A stretch of 64,000 bases of DNA, taken from Lineus longissimus (taxonomy: Eukaryota; Nemertea; Pilidiophora; Heteronemertea; Lineidae). A program made the translations under genes and the position numbers. Shown in pieces: positions 1 through 10,582 of this stretch. The notes under the pieces were generated by a model. That model saw only the letters and a list, made by a program, of their open reading frames with translations. It ran no database searches and was not told the DNA's origin. The first letter of the stretch is position 1. Each line of letters starts with the position of its first letter. The stretch spans positions 186,001 through 250,000 of the forward strand of contig NC_088324.1 in the NCBI RefSeq assembly GCF_910592395.1, in the 5' to 3' direction.

Positions 1-5
1 TGATA

Positions 6-133
6 GAATATATGTATTGTGGTGTCTGGTTCTTAGGGGTTTCTAAGCTAATTTGAGACAAAAAGGCCTGTAAGGGCTTTTGTTAAAATAGCTTAGAATT
101 ACCTAGATTCCTACCACCACAATACATATATTC
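6..133. mobile_element. Hairpin MITE (short foldback repeat)
   Basis: A perfect 19-bp inverted repeat, GAATATATGTATTGTGGTG at 6-24 and its complement at 115-133, bounds a 128-bp stretch. The pairing continues imperfectly inward (TTCTAAGCT-like arms) to a short centre rich in A and T, so almost the whole element can fold on itself. It has no coding capacity. The window starts 5 bases before it, so a target duplication cannot be judged. This is typical of a non-autonomous DNA transposon; the family is unknown to me. Confidence 0.7.
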
Positions 134-1504
134 TTCCTCTCCCTAGTTAATGTTTAATCCTTCAACAGAAAAACACTTGAAACTTATAAACTTTAGTGCA
201 CCCTTTCGGTCATGTGGATGGAGATCCGTTAGCAATATCGTTTATGAAGGAAAATGATAACCGGTTTAAGAAGACACGCAAAGGGATGACAAATTTGGCA
301 AAAATATTGGCCTTTGTAGGGATAAACCGAAGGACGTTCCGATGCTTGTATAGATAACTGCAGCATATGAAAGATTCTATGGTATGCACTTGGTGGACAC
401 AGAGTTTGTGAAGAGAACCGATGGTTCCATTCGGTCGGGATGTATACAGTAGGTGCAAGGAAATCATATTACGGATACTCTAAATATGTTGACATAACCG
501 TTGAAAGCACATGACGGGGGCTTTCTGATGGTCCCCTCAATATTACCCTTCCACGGGTAACGGACGTTGATCAGCTCGGAAACCAATGTTCTCGGGTAAA
601 ATCAGTTCGTAATTCGTAATTTGCAATTCGTGAGATTTGTGGAAACTCGCTATGTCAATTGAAGCGCAAAAACGAATCAGACATGTCTCGAGGGGTCTGT
701 TTTCATGTTCGTCGTCGACAGTTTTTTTCAAAGCTCTTTAGGTGAAATCAATTCAAATGTTTGAAGAGTAAACTGATTTTGGATTTTAATCGAATATGCC
801 ATATGGACGTTAATTTAGACCCAGTTTTAAAGGAGTATGTCAAAAAAACATGTTCACCTACAGCTGTCACTTTTATCAAATTGTGTCAATCAAAGGCTGC
901 TTTCATCTCTATTATAAGAGTGTCGATTAATACAAGTTGTAAATACTTTGTAAATACTGGTCAGTGACCAATTTCGCCATAAGACGTGTATATGAATATG
1001 ACGAATGTGTCCCTGGTACACCAACAAACCTTTTGAAATTCACTCATGAACAGTACATCTGTCGACCACGTCAGAAGAAACAAGATCCTTACCACATGAA
1101 GCCACCCATGAAACCAAAGAACAAAAGACCTATATAACCTCCTGTAACTCAACGCCTTTAGGGCAAGTTTCTCTTTACATAAAACGTGTTGTCAGCAAAA
1201 CCCTTTGGCGTTTTCAGCACTTCTAAATTTGCCAGATGTTGCTTATTGTGTTTCAGGCAGACTTACGTAGGGTTGGCACTGAAAAGACAATTATCATATT
1301 ATAATTAATTTTTGTGAGCACATCGAAAGATTTGATAAACTTATGTATCATCGGCACGATTGGAAACAGAAAAAAAACCTTCTATTGAAGTTATCGTTTT
1401 TCTCAAAATATACAGTTTTTTTCATCTTTAAAACGAATCAGGAAAGATATGAAAGACTAAAGACGAAACGCTTGCATCAGTCCTTCTCTTTACATAGATG
1501 CATA
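134..1504. other. Gene-free stretch
   Basis: Only short open frames (under 90 codons) with no recognisable domain occur here. Around 600-640 there is a small run of ATTCGTAATTCG-type repeats. I see no RNA gene, long repeat or promoter that I can defend. Confidence 0.5.
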
Positions 1505-1513
1505 CTATTATAC
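1505..1513. repeat. Target-site duplication of foldback 1 (left copy)
   Basis: CTATTATAC here is repeated exactly at 2407-2415, directly outside both tips of the foldback element. A 9-bp duplication fits FB-like or MULE-like integration. Confidence 0.75.
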
Positions 1514-2406
1514 GGCTCTAGGAAAATTCGTCCCCGGAAAGTTCGTCCCCGGAAAACTCGTCCCCGGAAAATTCGTCCCCTAGGAAAATTCGTCCCTGGA
1601 AAATTCGTCCCCGAGGAAAATTCGTCCCCGAATAATTCGTCCCCGAGGATAATTCGTCCCTGGAAAATTCGTCCCTGAGGAAAATTTCGTCCCCAGAATA
1701 TTTTTCCCCGGAAAATATGTCCCCAAGGATAATTCGTCCCTGGGAAATTCGTGCCCGAGGATAATTCGTCCCCGGAAAATTAGAGAAAAGTTGAAAGTTT
1801 CTGACATTACTTTCTAGTAATAACTACTACTTACTACTTTCGACTTTTCTCATTCAGTGTTATATCTCTATTTACTACCCTACTATCTAGTTACCTACTC
1901 CACTCTTTTCATAGTAGGTAGAGGTAGGCAGGCGAAATAGTTTATTTCTTTACAAATAAGTATTTTTACTGGTCAGAATGAAAGAAAAACTCTAAATTCT
2001 TCAATAAAATATTTCGCCTGCCTACCTCTACCTATTAAAAAATAGTGGGGTAGGTAACTAGCTAGTAGGGTAGTAAAGAGAGATGTTACACTGAATGAGA
2101 AAAATCGAAAGTAGTAGTTATTACTACAGTCCATTCGACAAGACTTAAGAGTCTTGGAAAGTAAAGTCAGAAACTTTCAACTTTGTAAAATTTTCTGGGG
2201 ACGAATTATCCTCGGGGACGAACTTTCCAGGGACGAATTATCCTCGGGGACAAATTTTCCGGGGACGAACTATCTTCGGGGACGAATTATCCTCGGGGAC
2301 GAATTTTCCGGGGACGAATTTTCTTGGGGACGAATTATCCGGGGACGAATTTGCGGGGACGAGTTTTCTGGGGACGAATTATCCGGGGACGAATTTTCCT
2401 GTAACC
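1514..2406. mobile_element. Foldback transposon 1 (TU/FB-like), 893 bp
   Basis: Long inverted arms of about 400 bp face each other around a spacer of roughly 50 bp near 1960. The outer part of each arm (1520-1780; 2190-2400) is an array of about 15-bp repeats of the type TTCGTCCCCGGAAAA, partly with an extra GAGGAT-like insert. The inner part is a unique inverted repeat with matching blocks such as TAGGCAGGCGAAATA and its complement. The tips match: GGCTCTAGGAAAATTCG on the left and GGTTACAGGAAAATTCG on the right (complement). The element is flanked by the 9-bp direct repeat CTATTATAC at 1505-1513 and 2407-2415, read as the target duplication. It encodes no protein. The architecture (tandem-repeat outer arm, unique inner arm, 8-9 bp duplication) is that of sea-urchin TU and fly FB elements. 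Confidence 0.85.
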
Positions 2407-2415
2407 CTATTATAC

Positions 2416-2790
2416 CCACATCATGGAATTACGTAGGCAGAGATATGCCTGCATATATATTTCAAGTAAGGCCGTAACAAAATGTTCTCTCTCAAAATCT
2501 AGCTCCTCGAGTTCTACAATTAGCTTCTACCCTTATATCTCAATTTTCTGAACGCAGATCCTGCCACACGATCGTGCTGCTCGTGGAATAAGATGCCTGA
2601 TTTTCTCTTTATTGAAATTACGAAAGTGTACCCTTAACTGTAATCTCATGCTTGAATGGCCAACATTTTCTGTTCCAAATTCTATTGAGAGCGGAGACAT
2701 ATATATAATATGTTGACAGGTGTGAGGTGCCGAAAGCTACCACAAGGCTAAAACTTTGGTATTGGAGTTTTATTTCACCTATTGGGAATG
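2416..2790. other. Gene-free stretch upstream of the tandem units
   Basis: Nothing recognisable between foldback 1 and the start of the first 1.9-kb unit. Later (3') exons of the minus-strand LamG gene could lie here or beyond the window edge, but none is identifiable. Confidence 0.4.
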
Positions 2791-3106
2791 ACAAGGCCTT
2801 GCTAGGTTATTCTTACCCGAACCGTCAGAACAATAACTTAGTTATTGCTTGGTTAAACGGACATATCGGGCGAAATATGCCTGGTAGATGACGAGACTGT
2901 GTCTGTGGTTACTGGGCATACGCCGCCAGATCAAGAACAAAAACAGTGGACGTATTCACGATGTAATTCGAATACCGTCATTCAAGATAAGAATATATAA
3001 TTCATCACATGAGAAGACTGCTGTGAGGGAAAACTCATCGTCAGGTAAACCTTCGTATTCTAATGATTTACCCATGTGGTAGAAAGAGCATCGTGTTTAA
3101 ACTTAC

Positions 3107-3748
3107 CAGGTTTGGCTCTACTTATGATCAGCTTCCTAAGTTCATCGATCTGGGCCTTACCACTGACTGCACATCTCATCAGCGTTGTTCCGGCCAGCTT
3201 TCCCGTGAATTTGGACCCACCATTTGCCGGCCTGAGTCCAACGTACAAATCACCCAACATGTCTCGGAGTCCTATGGCACCAACATTCTTGATGACAACA
3301 TTACCATCGACCCACATCACCAAATTGCCAGTTTGTTGACTGTAGCTGATCCCTACGAACGACCATTTCTTAGTTGGTGGAGCAATATGAAATTCACCAA
3401 GGCTGCGTCCAGTATGGGCATCCATGTTGATCAAAAGCTTGCCTTGATAAATGCACATGTGAGTTCCGAAATCTCCTCTTCCTCTCCACTCCACGATTAT
3501 TTCGTCTCTAAGCACGTCTTGGTAAAGATAAGTCGCGATTGTGAAACTATCACGCTCAATATCCAGCTTTCCGTCACTGGTTATCTTGACGTAGTTATGC
3601 CCGGTGAAAACCCATGCGTTGATACCTTCAGGGCCGGTGGTGAGAGTTGTGGCTCCTACGGTAGATAGGGTTAGGCCACCAAGGCCGCTTGGTTTGGACT
3701 CGATCCTAGGTCCGAGAAGAAGCCACGAACCACAGCTCGACATACCAC
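3107..3748 (-). CDS. LamG-like exon, copy 1 (most 3' copy seen)
   Basis: An internal exon of a secreted protein, 642 nt (214 codons). Acceptor TTTCAG/GTGG lies at its start and donor CCTG/GTAAGTTT at its end; both are phase 1. The product resembles a laminin-G/pentraxin concanavalin-like domain: an N-terminal Cys (SSCGSW), FTIATYLYQ, then KKWSFVGISYS, VMWVDGN, GDLYVGLRP and a C-terminal LRKLIIS helix-like end, which is the beta-sandwich pattern of Laminin_G_3 proteins. Such domains bind sugars, lipids or matrix proteins. It differs from the other copies by Asp in QIDELR (Glu elsewhere). The frame is open throughout. No exon downstream on the minus strand is visible, so the gene's end is unknown. 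Domain assignment is by pattern only. Confidence 0.7.
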
Positions 3749-3930
3749 CTGAAACAGAAATCGAACATTTAATCGACAAACACCAAGGCACTAAGGGTGT
3801 TTTACAAAAGTAGTCATTGTTTTACGAAGGTAGTCATCACCAAAATTTGGAGAACACCAAGCTTTTAAATGCAAATTTTGTAGACATGTGACACATTTGA
3901 AACAAATAATGAATAGGAACATAAAGTAGG

Positions 3931-4091
3931 GCCAAATTCATAAAGGGCGTTTGAGGGTTAGTCGTCTGTAACTTCTCCCTAATCAGTTTCGGGGCCTATT
4001 CATATTCTGGGAAGATTTACATGAAGGACCTGAATCTCTCTATTTCGTAGTTAAACGCTGTTTTAAGCTAAAAGCCCTTTATGAATTTCGC
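3931..4091. mobile_element. 161-bp MITE in unit 1
   Basis: Terminal inverted repeats of the form GCCAAATTCATAAAGGGC bracket this element (right end slightly mutated in this copy, CGC instead of GGC). The same element sits at the same place in the other units (5858-6018; 7785-8883, interrupted), so it was present before the units multiplied. No coding capacity. Confidence 0.65.
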
Positions 4092-4481
4092 ATTACATCT
4101 TTAACATCAAATCCAGTTATATGACAGAGATGGCGCATCTGGTTATATGAGAGAGATGGTACGGATGCATCTAGTTATATGAGAGAGTTGGCCGTGGGGT
4201 AATTTCGAGCCGAAATACGCCGCTCGGATGCTGCACAAGATGAAAAGTTCTACTCGGAGCTCGATATCGCAGCCGAGTGCGACCAATTGCACTTTTATCC
4301 CCTAGATACACTCAGAATGACTAACACAACACTGTATATAGATTGATTATGGACCGATTTGGCCAAAATTTGAGAAATATATATTTATTTGCCAAACCGG
4401 CTACATAGAGAGAGCACTCACTGCAAAAGTCCAAGTTGTAGAGTAGATCGTTGCGTTAGCTTAGCTACTTTTTGCGAGTGA

Positions 4482-4504
4482 GGAGACAGCCTCGTGCTGT
4501 CTCC
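4482..4504. repeat. Conserved intronic hairpin (unit 1/2)
   Basis: GGAGACAGC and GCTGTCTCC form a perfect 9-bp stem around the loop CTCGT, followed by TTAAAAC. Just outside it, CTCACTGCAAAAGT (about 4417) pairs with ACTTTTTGCGAGTGAG (4467-4482). The same structure occurs at 6409-6431 and 9274-9296. Function unknown; it could be a structured intron RNA or merely an inherited palindrome. Confidence 0.6.
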
Positions 4505-5067
4505 TTAAAACAAAGAACCAATTTGCATACTTTGAAGAGTGATGAGAATAAAGCAGTTCAGATCAGATCGAACTACTGTCTCCCAGCATAAAGTCTATTG
4601 TGATGGATGACTTCCTCATAATATGCATTTGGAAGCTGTTAAGAAGCTGATGCCGAATTGCAGAGAGGCCCACATACCCCATGCGCTTCGATGGCAAACG
4701 TTCCTACGATACGCATGACATTAGGGTCAGATGGTCAGAGTTTTTCGCCGAAATAGGCCTTGCTAGGTTATTCTTACCCAAACCGTCAGAACAATAACTT
4801 AGTTATTGCTTGGTTAAACGGACATATCGGGCGAAATATGCCTGGTAGATGACGAGACTATGTCTGTGGTTACTGGGCATACGCCGCCAGATCAAGAACA
4901 AAAACAGTGGACGTATTCACGATGTAATTCGAATACCGACATTCAAGATAAGAATATATAATTCATCACATGAGAAGACTGCTGTGAGGGAAAACTCATC
5001 GTCAGGTAAACCTTCGTATTCTAATGATTTACCCATGCGGTAGAAAGAGCATCGTGTTTAAACTTAC

Positions 5068-5709
5068 CAGGTTTGGCTCTACTTATGATCAGCTTCCTAA
5101 GTTCCTCGATCTGGGCCTTACCAGTGACTGCACATCTCATCAGCGTTGTTCCGGCCAGCTTTCCCGTGAATTTGGACCCACCATTTGCCGGTCTGAGTCC
5201 AACGTACAAATCACCCAACATGTCTCGGAGTCCTATGGCTCCGACATTCTTGATGACAACATTACCATCGACCCACATCACCAAATTGCCAGTTTGTTGA
5301 CTGTAGCTGATCCCTACGAACGACCATTTCTTAGTTGGTGGAGCAATATGAAATTCACCAAGGCTGCGTCCAGTATGGGCATCCATGTTGATCAAAAGAT
5401 TTTCTTGATAAATCCACATGTGAGTTCCGAAATCTCCTCTTCCTCTCCACTCCACGATTGCTTCGTCTCTAAGTACGTCTTGGTAAAGATAAGTCGCGAT
5501 TGTGAAACTATCACGCTCAATATCCAGCTTTCCGTCACTGGTTATCTTGACGTAGTTATGCCCGGTGAAAACCCATGCGTTGATACCTTCAGGGCCGGTG
5601 GTGAGAGTTGTGGCTCCTACGGTAGATAGGGTTAGGCCACCAAGGCCGCTTGGTTTGGACTCGATCCTAGGTCCGAGAAGAAGCCACGAGCCACAGCTCG
5701 ACATACCAC
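5068..5709 (-). CDS. LamG-like exon, copy 2
   Basis: 642-nt exon with acceptor TTTCAG/GTGG and donor CCTG/GTAAGTTT, phase 1 at both ends. It is an open reading frame of 214 codons coding for the same laminin-G-like beta-sandwich domain as the other copies. Distinguishing residues are Met-Trp-Ile-Tyr-Gln-Glu-Asn near the middle, Glu-Ala-Ile before the VEWRGRG stretch, and Thr in AVTGK (Ser in the others). Because the exon length is a multiple of three and both introns are phase 1, it can be included or skipped without changing frame. Introns on either side are about 1.3 kb and nearly identical to those of the neighbouring units. Confidence 0.7.
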
Positions 5710-5857
5710 CTGAAACAGAAATCGAACATTTAATCGACAAACACTAAGGCACGAAAGGTGCTATCATCAAAATTTGGCGAGCACCAAGCTTTTAGATGCA
5801 AATTTTGAAGACATGTGACACATTTGAAACAAATAATGAATAGGAACATAAAGTAGG

Positions 5858-6018
5858 GCCAAATTCATAAAGGGCGTTTAAGGGTTAGTCGTCTGTAACT
5901 TCTCCCTAATCAGTTTCGGGGCCTATTCATATTCTGGGAAGATTTACATGAAGGACCTGAATCTCTCTATTTAGTAGTTAAACGCTGTTTTAAGCTAAAA
6001 GCCCTTTATGAATTTGGC
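5858..6018. mobile_element. 161-bp MITE in unit 2
   Basis: Same element as at 3931-4091, here with intact terminal inverted repeats GCCAAATTCATAAAGGGC and a right end reading GGC. Inherited by unit duplication. Confidence 0.65.
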
Positions 6019-6408
6019 ATTACATCTTTAACATCAAATCCACTTATATGACAGGGATGGCGCATCTGGTTATATGAGAGAGATGGTACGGATGCATCTA
6101 GTTATATGAGAGAGTTGGCCGTGGGGTAATTTCGAGCCGAAATACGCCGCTCGGATGCTGCACAAGATGAAAAGTTCTACTCGGAGCTCGATATCGCAGC
6201 CGAGTGCGACCAATTGCACTTTTATCCCCTCGATACACTCAGAATGACTAACACAACACTGTATATAGATTGATTATGGACCGATTTGGCCAAAATTTGA
6301 GAAATATATATTTATTTGCCAAACCGGTTACATAGAGAGAGCACTCACTGCAAAAGTCCAAGTTGTAGAGCAGATCGTTGGGTTAGCTTAGCTACTTTTT
6401 GCGAGTGA

Positions 6409-6431
6409 GGAGACAGCCTCGTGCTGTCTCC
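6409..6431. repeat. Conserved intronic hairpin (unit 2/3)
   Basis: Second copy of the GGAGACAGC-CTCGT-GCTGTCTCC hairpin, unchanged in stem and loop. Confidence 0.6.
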
Positions 6432-6994
6432 TTAAAACAAAGAACCAATTTGCATACTTTGAAGAGTGATGAGAATAAAGCAGTTTAGATCAGATCGAAC
6501 TACTGTCTCCCAGTATAAAGTCTATTGTGATGGATGACTTCCTCATAATATGCATTTGGAAGCTGTTAAGAAGCCGATGCCGAATTGCAGAGAGGCCCAC
6601 ATACCCCATGCGCTTCGATGGCAAACGTTCCTACGATACGCATGACATTAGGGTCAGATGGTCAGAGTTTTTCGCCGAAATAGGCCTTGCTAGGTTATTC
6701 TTACCCAAACCGTCAGAACAATAACTTAGTTATTTTTTGGTTAAACGGACATATCGGGCGAAGTATGCCTGGTAGATGACGAGACTATGTCTGGGGTTAC
6801 TGGGCATACGCCGCCAGATCAAGAACAAAAACAGTGGACGTATTAACGATGTAATTCGAATACCGACATTCAAGATAAGAATATATAATTCATCACATCA
6901 GAAGACTGCTGTGAGGGAAAACTCATTGTCAGGTAAACCTTCGTATTCTAATGATTTACTCATGCGGTAGAAAGAGCATCGTGTTTAAACTTAC

Positions 6995-7636
6995 CAGGTT
7001 TGGCTCTACTTATGATCAGCTTCCTAAGTTCCTCGATCTGGGCCTTACCACTGACTGCACATCTCATCAGCGTTGTTCCGGCCAGCTTTCCCGTGAATTT
7101 GGACCCACCATTTGCCGGCCTGAGTCCAACGTACAAATCACCCAACATGTCTCGGAGTCCTATGGCTCCGACATTCTTGATGACAACATTACCATCGACC
7201 CACATCACCAAATTGCCAGTTTGTTGACTGTAGCTGATCCCTACGAACGACCATTTCTATGTTGGTGGAGCAATATGAAATTCACCAAGGCTGCGTCCAG
7301 TATGGGCATCCATGTTGATCAAAAGCTTTTCTTGATAAATCCACATGTGAGTTCCGAAATCTCCTCTTCCTCTCCACTCCACGATTGCTTCGTCTCTAAG
7401 CACGTCTTGGTAAAGATAAGTCGCGATTGTGAAACTATCACGCTCAATATCCAGCTTTCCGTCACTGGTTATCTTGACGTAGTTATGCCCGGTGAAAACC
7501 CATGCGTTGATACCTTCAGGGCCGGTGGTGAGAGTTGTGGCTCCTACGGTAGATAGGGTTAGGCCACCAAGGCCGCTTGGTTTGGACTCGATCCTAGGTC
7601 CGAGAAGAAGCCACGAGCCACAGCTCGACATACCAC
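6995..7636 (-). pseudogene. LamG-like exon, copy 3, with premature stop
   Basis: The exon keeps both phase-1 splice sites and the 642-nt length, but a TAG codon (positions 7257-7259, minus strand) replaces the AAG lysine codon of the APPTKKWS stretch. Two neighbouring bases differ from every other copy (CTTAG to CTATG on the plus strand). Inclusion of this exon would truncate the protein in the middle of the domain and might trigger mRNA decay. Since the exon is symmetrical (1-1), skipping it would restore a normal mRNA. Apart from this it is close to copy 2 (Met-Trp-Ile, Glu-Ala-Ile). A sequencing or assembly error cannot be excluded from the sequence alone. Confidence 0.7.
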
Positions 7637-7784
7637 CTGAAACAGAAATCGAACATTTAATCGACAAACACTAAGGCACGAAAGGTGTCATCATCAAAAT
7701 TTGGCGAGCACCAAGTTTTTAGATGCAAATTTTGAAGACATGTGACACATTTGAAACAAATAATGAATAGGAACATAAAGTAGG

Positions 7785-8883
7785 GCCAAATTCATAAAGG
7801 GCGTTTATGGGTTAGTCGTCTGTAACTTCTCCCTAATCAGTTTCGGGGCCTATTCATATTCTGGGAAGATTTACATGAAGGACCTGAATCTCTCTATTTA
7901 GTAGTTAAACGCTGTTTTAAAGGCCATAACTCCAGGTATTTGGCCATTTCCTGCTGTAAGACGATTTCAAAAGTTCACATAACAATTTATATAATACAGA
8001 AAACCCCATGCAATTTGATCCATCCATTTTGAAGATACAGCCTTTCAGGTGTTTGACAACTAGATCACCTAATCAGGCTAGCAACTGGCTTGTTAGAGCC
8101 AGGCGGCGGGTTCACCAAAGTTGTGATGTAGATCAGGCTATTGCCCTACTTGGGAGGACACATATCAATAAATGCTCTTAAAATTGATATATGATGTCTG
8201 TTTTTCATTGACATTTTCAATGTTCAAGTAAGAAAGCATACTTTTGCCCATGATAAATGAGTTTATTGTATTCCAAAAAATATTTTAATTAAATATTTTA
8301 ATTTTTTGGGAAAACCGGTTACATTTATTTTAAAAGTCAAATCTCACATCTAGAAAGTGTTATTTGAGCTAATTCATGAAGTGGGGAAACAAAATCAATG
8401 CCAAAAATACATAGACCCCACAAATATGGTCCAATTAGGTGTTCTAGACAATTTAGGCAAATCTATAGAACTTAATTAATTTTTCAAATTCGATTCTTTT
8501 TACAGAAAATTGCATCAAATACATCAATTTATACAATGCTTAAACTATCATAATGTATTTCTAATTCAAAGCTTCGATATACCTTGTAATAAAGTAAGGT
8601 AATACAGACAAATTTATACTATTTATAGTAAGAAATCCAACGTCAGCCTGATCTATGTCAGTAAACCTGCCGCCTGACTTTACTTAGAAACCTAACCAAG
8701 GCTGTTACATAACATGTAAACAAAGCCGTTAATTTGCTATATCTCTGGACTGGGTTCTTCAATTTTGATCAAACTTGATTTAATGCGGAGCTTTAAGTCC
8801 AGTGTTTGAGGATTTGTACATGTCATGCAATCATAAAAGCAGGAGTCATGGCCTTTAAGCTAAAAGCCCTTTATGAATTTGGC
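7785..8883. mobile_element. 161-bp MITE in unit 3, split by a 934-bp insertion
   Basis: The left half (7785-7920) and right half (8855-8883) match the MITE of units 1 and 2 exactly in structure. The gap is a separate TTAA-flanked transposon. This is a nested insertion and dates the inner element after unit duplication. Confidence 0.7.
7921..8854. mobile_element. 934-bp non-autonomous transposon flanked by TTAA
   Basis: The terminal inverted repeats AGGCCATAACTCC (left) and AGGCCATGACTCC (right, complement) are flanked by TTAA on both sides (7917-7920, 8855-8858). Units 1 and 2 show the uninterrupted target (GTTTTAAGCTAAAAG). TTAA duplication is the piggyBac hallmark, but a TA duplication with one more terminal base pair (AAGGCC) fits equally well. 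Subterminal inverted segments occur at about 8101-8140 and 8644-8680 (CAGGCGGCGGGTT / AACCTGCCGCCTGAC types, each near GATCAGGCT). No open frame longer than 60 codons, so it depends on a transposase elsewhere. Confidence 0.8.
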
Positions 8884-9273
8884 ATTACATCTTTAACATC
8901 AAATCTAGTTATATGACAGAGATGGCGCATCTGGTTATATGAGAGAGATGGTACGGATGCATCTAGTTATATGAGAGAGTTGGCCGTGGGGTAATTTCGA
9001 GCCGAAATACGCCGCTCGGATGCTGCACAAGATGAAAAGTTCTACTCGGAGCTCGATATTGCAGCCGAGTGCGACCAATTGCACTTTTATCCCCTAGATA
9101 CACTCAGAATGACTAACACAACACTGTATATAGATTGATTATAGATCGATTTGGCCAAAATTTGAGAAATATATATTTATTTGCCAAACCGGCTACATAG
9201 AGAGAGCACTCACTGCAAAAGTCCAAGTTGTAGAGCAGATCGTTGCGTTAGCTTAGCTACTTTATGCGAGTGA

Positions 9274-9296
9274 GGAGACAGCCTCGTGCTGTCTCC
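9274..9296. repeat. Conserved intronic hairpin (unit 3/4)
   Basis: Third copy of the GGAGACAGC-CTCGT-GCTGTCTCC hairpin. Confidence 0.6.
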
Positions 9297-9858
9297 TTAA
9301 AACAAAGAACCAATTTGCATACTTTGAAGAGTGATGAGAATAAAGCAGTTCAGATCAGATCGAACTACTCTCTCCCAGCTTAAAGTCTATTGTGATTGAT
9401 AACTTTCTCATAATATGCATTTGGAAGCTGTTAAGAAGCCGATGCCGAATTGCAGAGAGGCCCACATACCCCATGCGCTTCGATGGCAAACGTTCCTACG
9501 ATACGCATGACATTAGGGTCAGATGGTCAGAGTTTTTCGCCGAAATAGGCCTTGCTAGGTTATTCTTACCCAAACCGTCAGAACAATAACTTAGTTATTG
9601 CTTGGTTAAACGGACATATCGGGCGAAGTATGCCTGGTAGATGACGAGACTATGTCTGTGGTTACTGGGCATACGCCGCCAGATCGAGAACAAAAAAAGT
9701 GTTATGTATTCACGATGTAATTCGAATACCGACATTTCAGATAAGAAGATAATTCATCACATCAGAAGACTGCTGTGAGGGAAAACTCATTGTCAGGTAA
9801 ACCTTCGTATTCTAATGATTTACCCATGTGGTAGAAAGAGCATCGTGTTTAAACTTAC

Positions 9859-10500
9859 CAGGTTTGGCTCTACTTATGATCAGCTTCCTAAGTTCCTCGA
9901 TCTGGGCCTTACCACTGACTGCACATCTCATCAGCGTTGTTCCGGCCAGCTTTCCCGTGAATTTGGACCCACCATTTGCCGGCCTGAGTCCAACGTACAA
10001 ATCACCCAACATGTCTCGGAGTCCTATGGCTCCGACATTCTTGATGACAACATTACCATCGACCCACATCACCAAATTGCCAGTTTGTTGACTGTAGCTG
10101 ATCCCTACGAACGACCATTTCTTAGTTGGTGGAGCAATATGAAATTCACCAAGGCTGCGTCCAGTATGGGCATCCATGTTGATCAAAAGCTTGCCTTGAT
10201 AAATGCACATGTGAGTTCCGAAATCTCCTCTTCCTCTCCACTCCACGATTATTTCGTCTCTAAGTACGTCTTGGTAAAGATAAGTCGCGATTGTGAAACT
10301 ATCACGCTCAATATCCAGCTTTCCGTCACTGGTTATCTTGACGTAGTTATGCCCGGTGAAAACCCATGCGTTGATACCTTCAGGGCCGGTGGTGAGAGTT
10401 GTGGCTCCTACGGTAGATAGGGTTAGGCCACCAAGGCCGCTTGGTTTGGACTCGATCCTAGGTCCGAGAAGAAGCCACGAACCACAGCTCGACATACCAC
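9859..10500 (-). CDS. LamG-like exon, copy 4 (first domain after the signal peptide)
   Basis: 642-nt phase 1-1 exon, fully open, 214 codons, with acceptor TTTCAG/GTGG and donor CCTG/GTAAGTTT. In transcription order this is the first domain exon after the signal-peptide exon at 11.9 kb, separated by a 1.4-kb intron. It encodes one laminin-G/concanavalin-like domain with the strand motifs FTIATYLYQ, WSFVGISYS, VMWVDGN and LYVGLRP. It is closest to copy 1 (Met-Cys-Ile-Tyr-Gln-Gly, Glu-Ile-Ile). The preceding intron tail differs from the other units (GAAACATTTAATCG without the GAAATCG segment), so this is the edge copy of the array. Predicted extracellular; ligand unknown. Confidence 0.7.
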
Positions 10501-10582
10501 CTGAAACATTTAATCGACAAACACTAAGGCACGCAGGGTGTTTTACAAAAGTAGCCATTGTTTTACGAAGCTTTTAGATGCA

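Larger units (their letters stand above)
2791..10560 (-). repeat. Four tandem ~1.93-kb units, each with one LamG exon
   Basis: The same block, starting at GGCCTTGCTAGGTTATTC, recurs at about 2791, 4755, 6683 and 9548. Spacing is 1.96, 1.93 and 2.87 kb; the last is longer because of a 934-bp transposon. Each unit carries one 642-nt exon on the minus strand, an intronic MITE, and (between exons) a 9-bp-stem hairpin. Identity between units is high over introns as well as exons, so this is a recent tandem duplication. Exons 1 and 4 share variants (Met-Cys-Ile, Glu-Ile-Ile), as do exons 2 and 3 (Met-Trp-Ile, Glu-Ala-Ile), which suggests nested duplication or gene conversion. Confidence 0.85.

Noticed and set aside
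1343-2477. Repeat-rich frames of about 110 codons (RPRKIRP / GDELSRDE types)
   Set aside because: They are translations of the 15-bp foldback arm repeats in both directions.
3063-10420. 201-codon plus-strand frames, one in each LamG unit
   Set aside because: They are antisense to the LamG exons and only stay open because the units are near-identical; splice sites, phase and domain pattern all support the minus strand.
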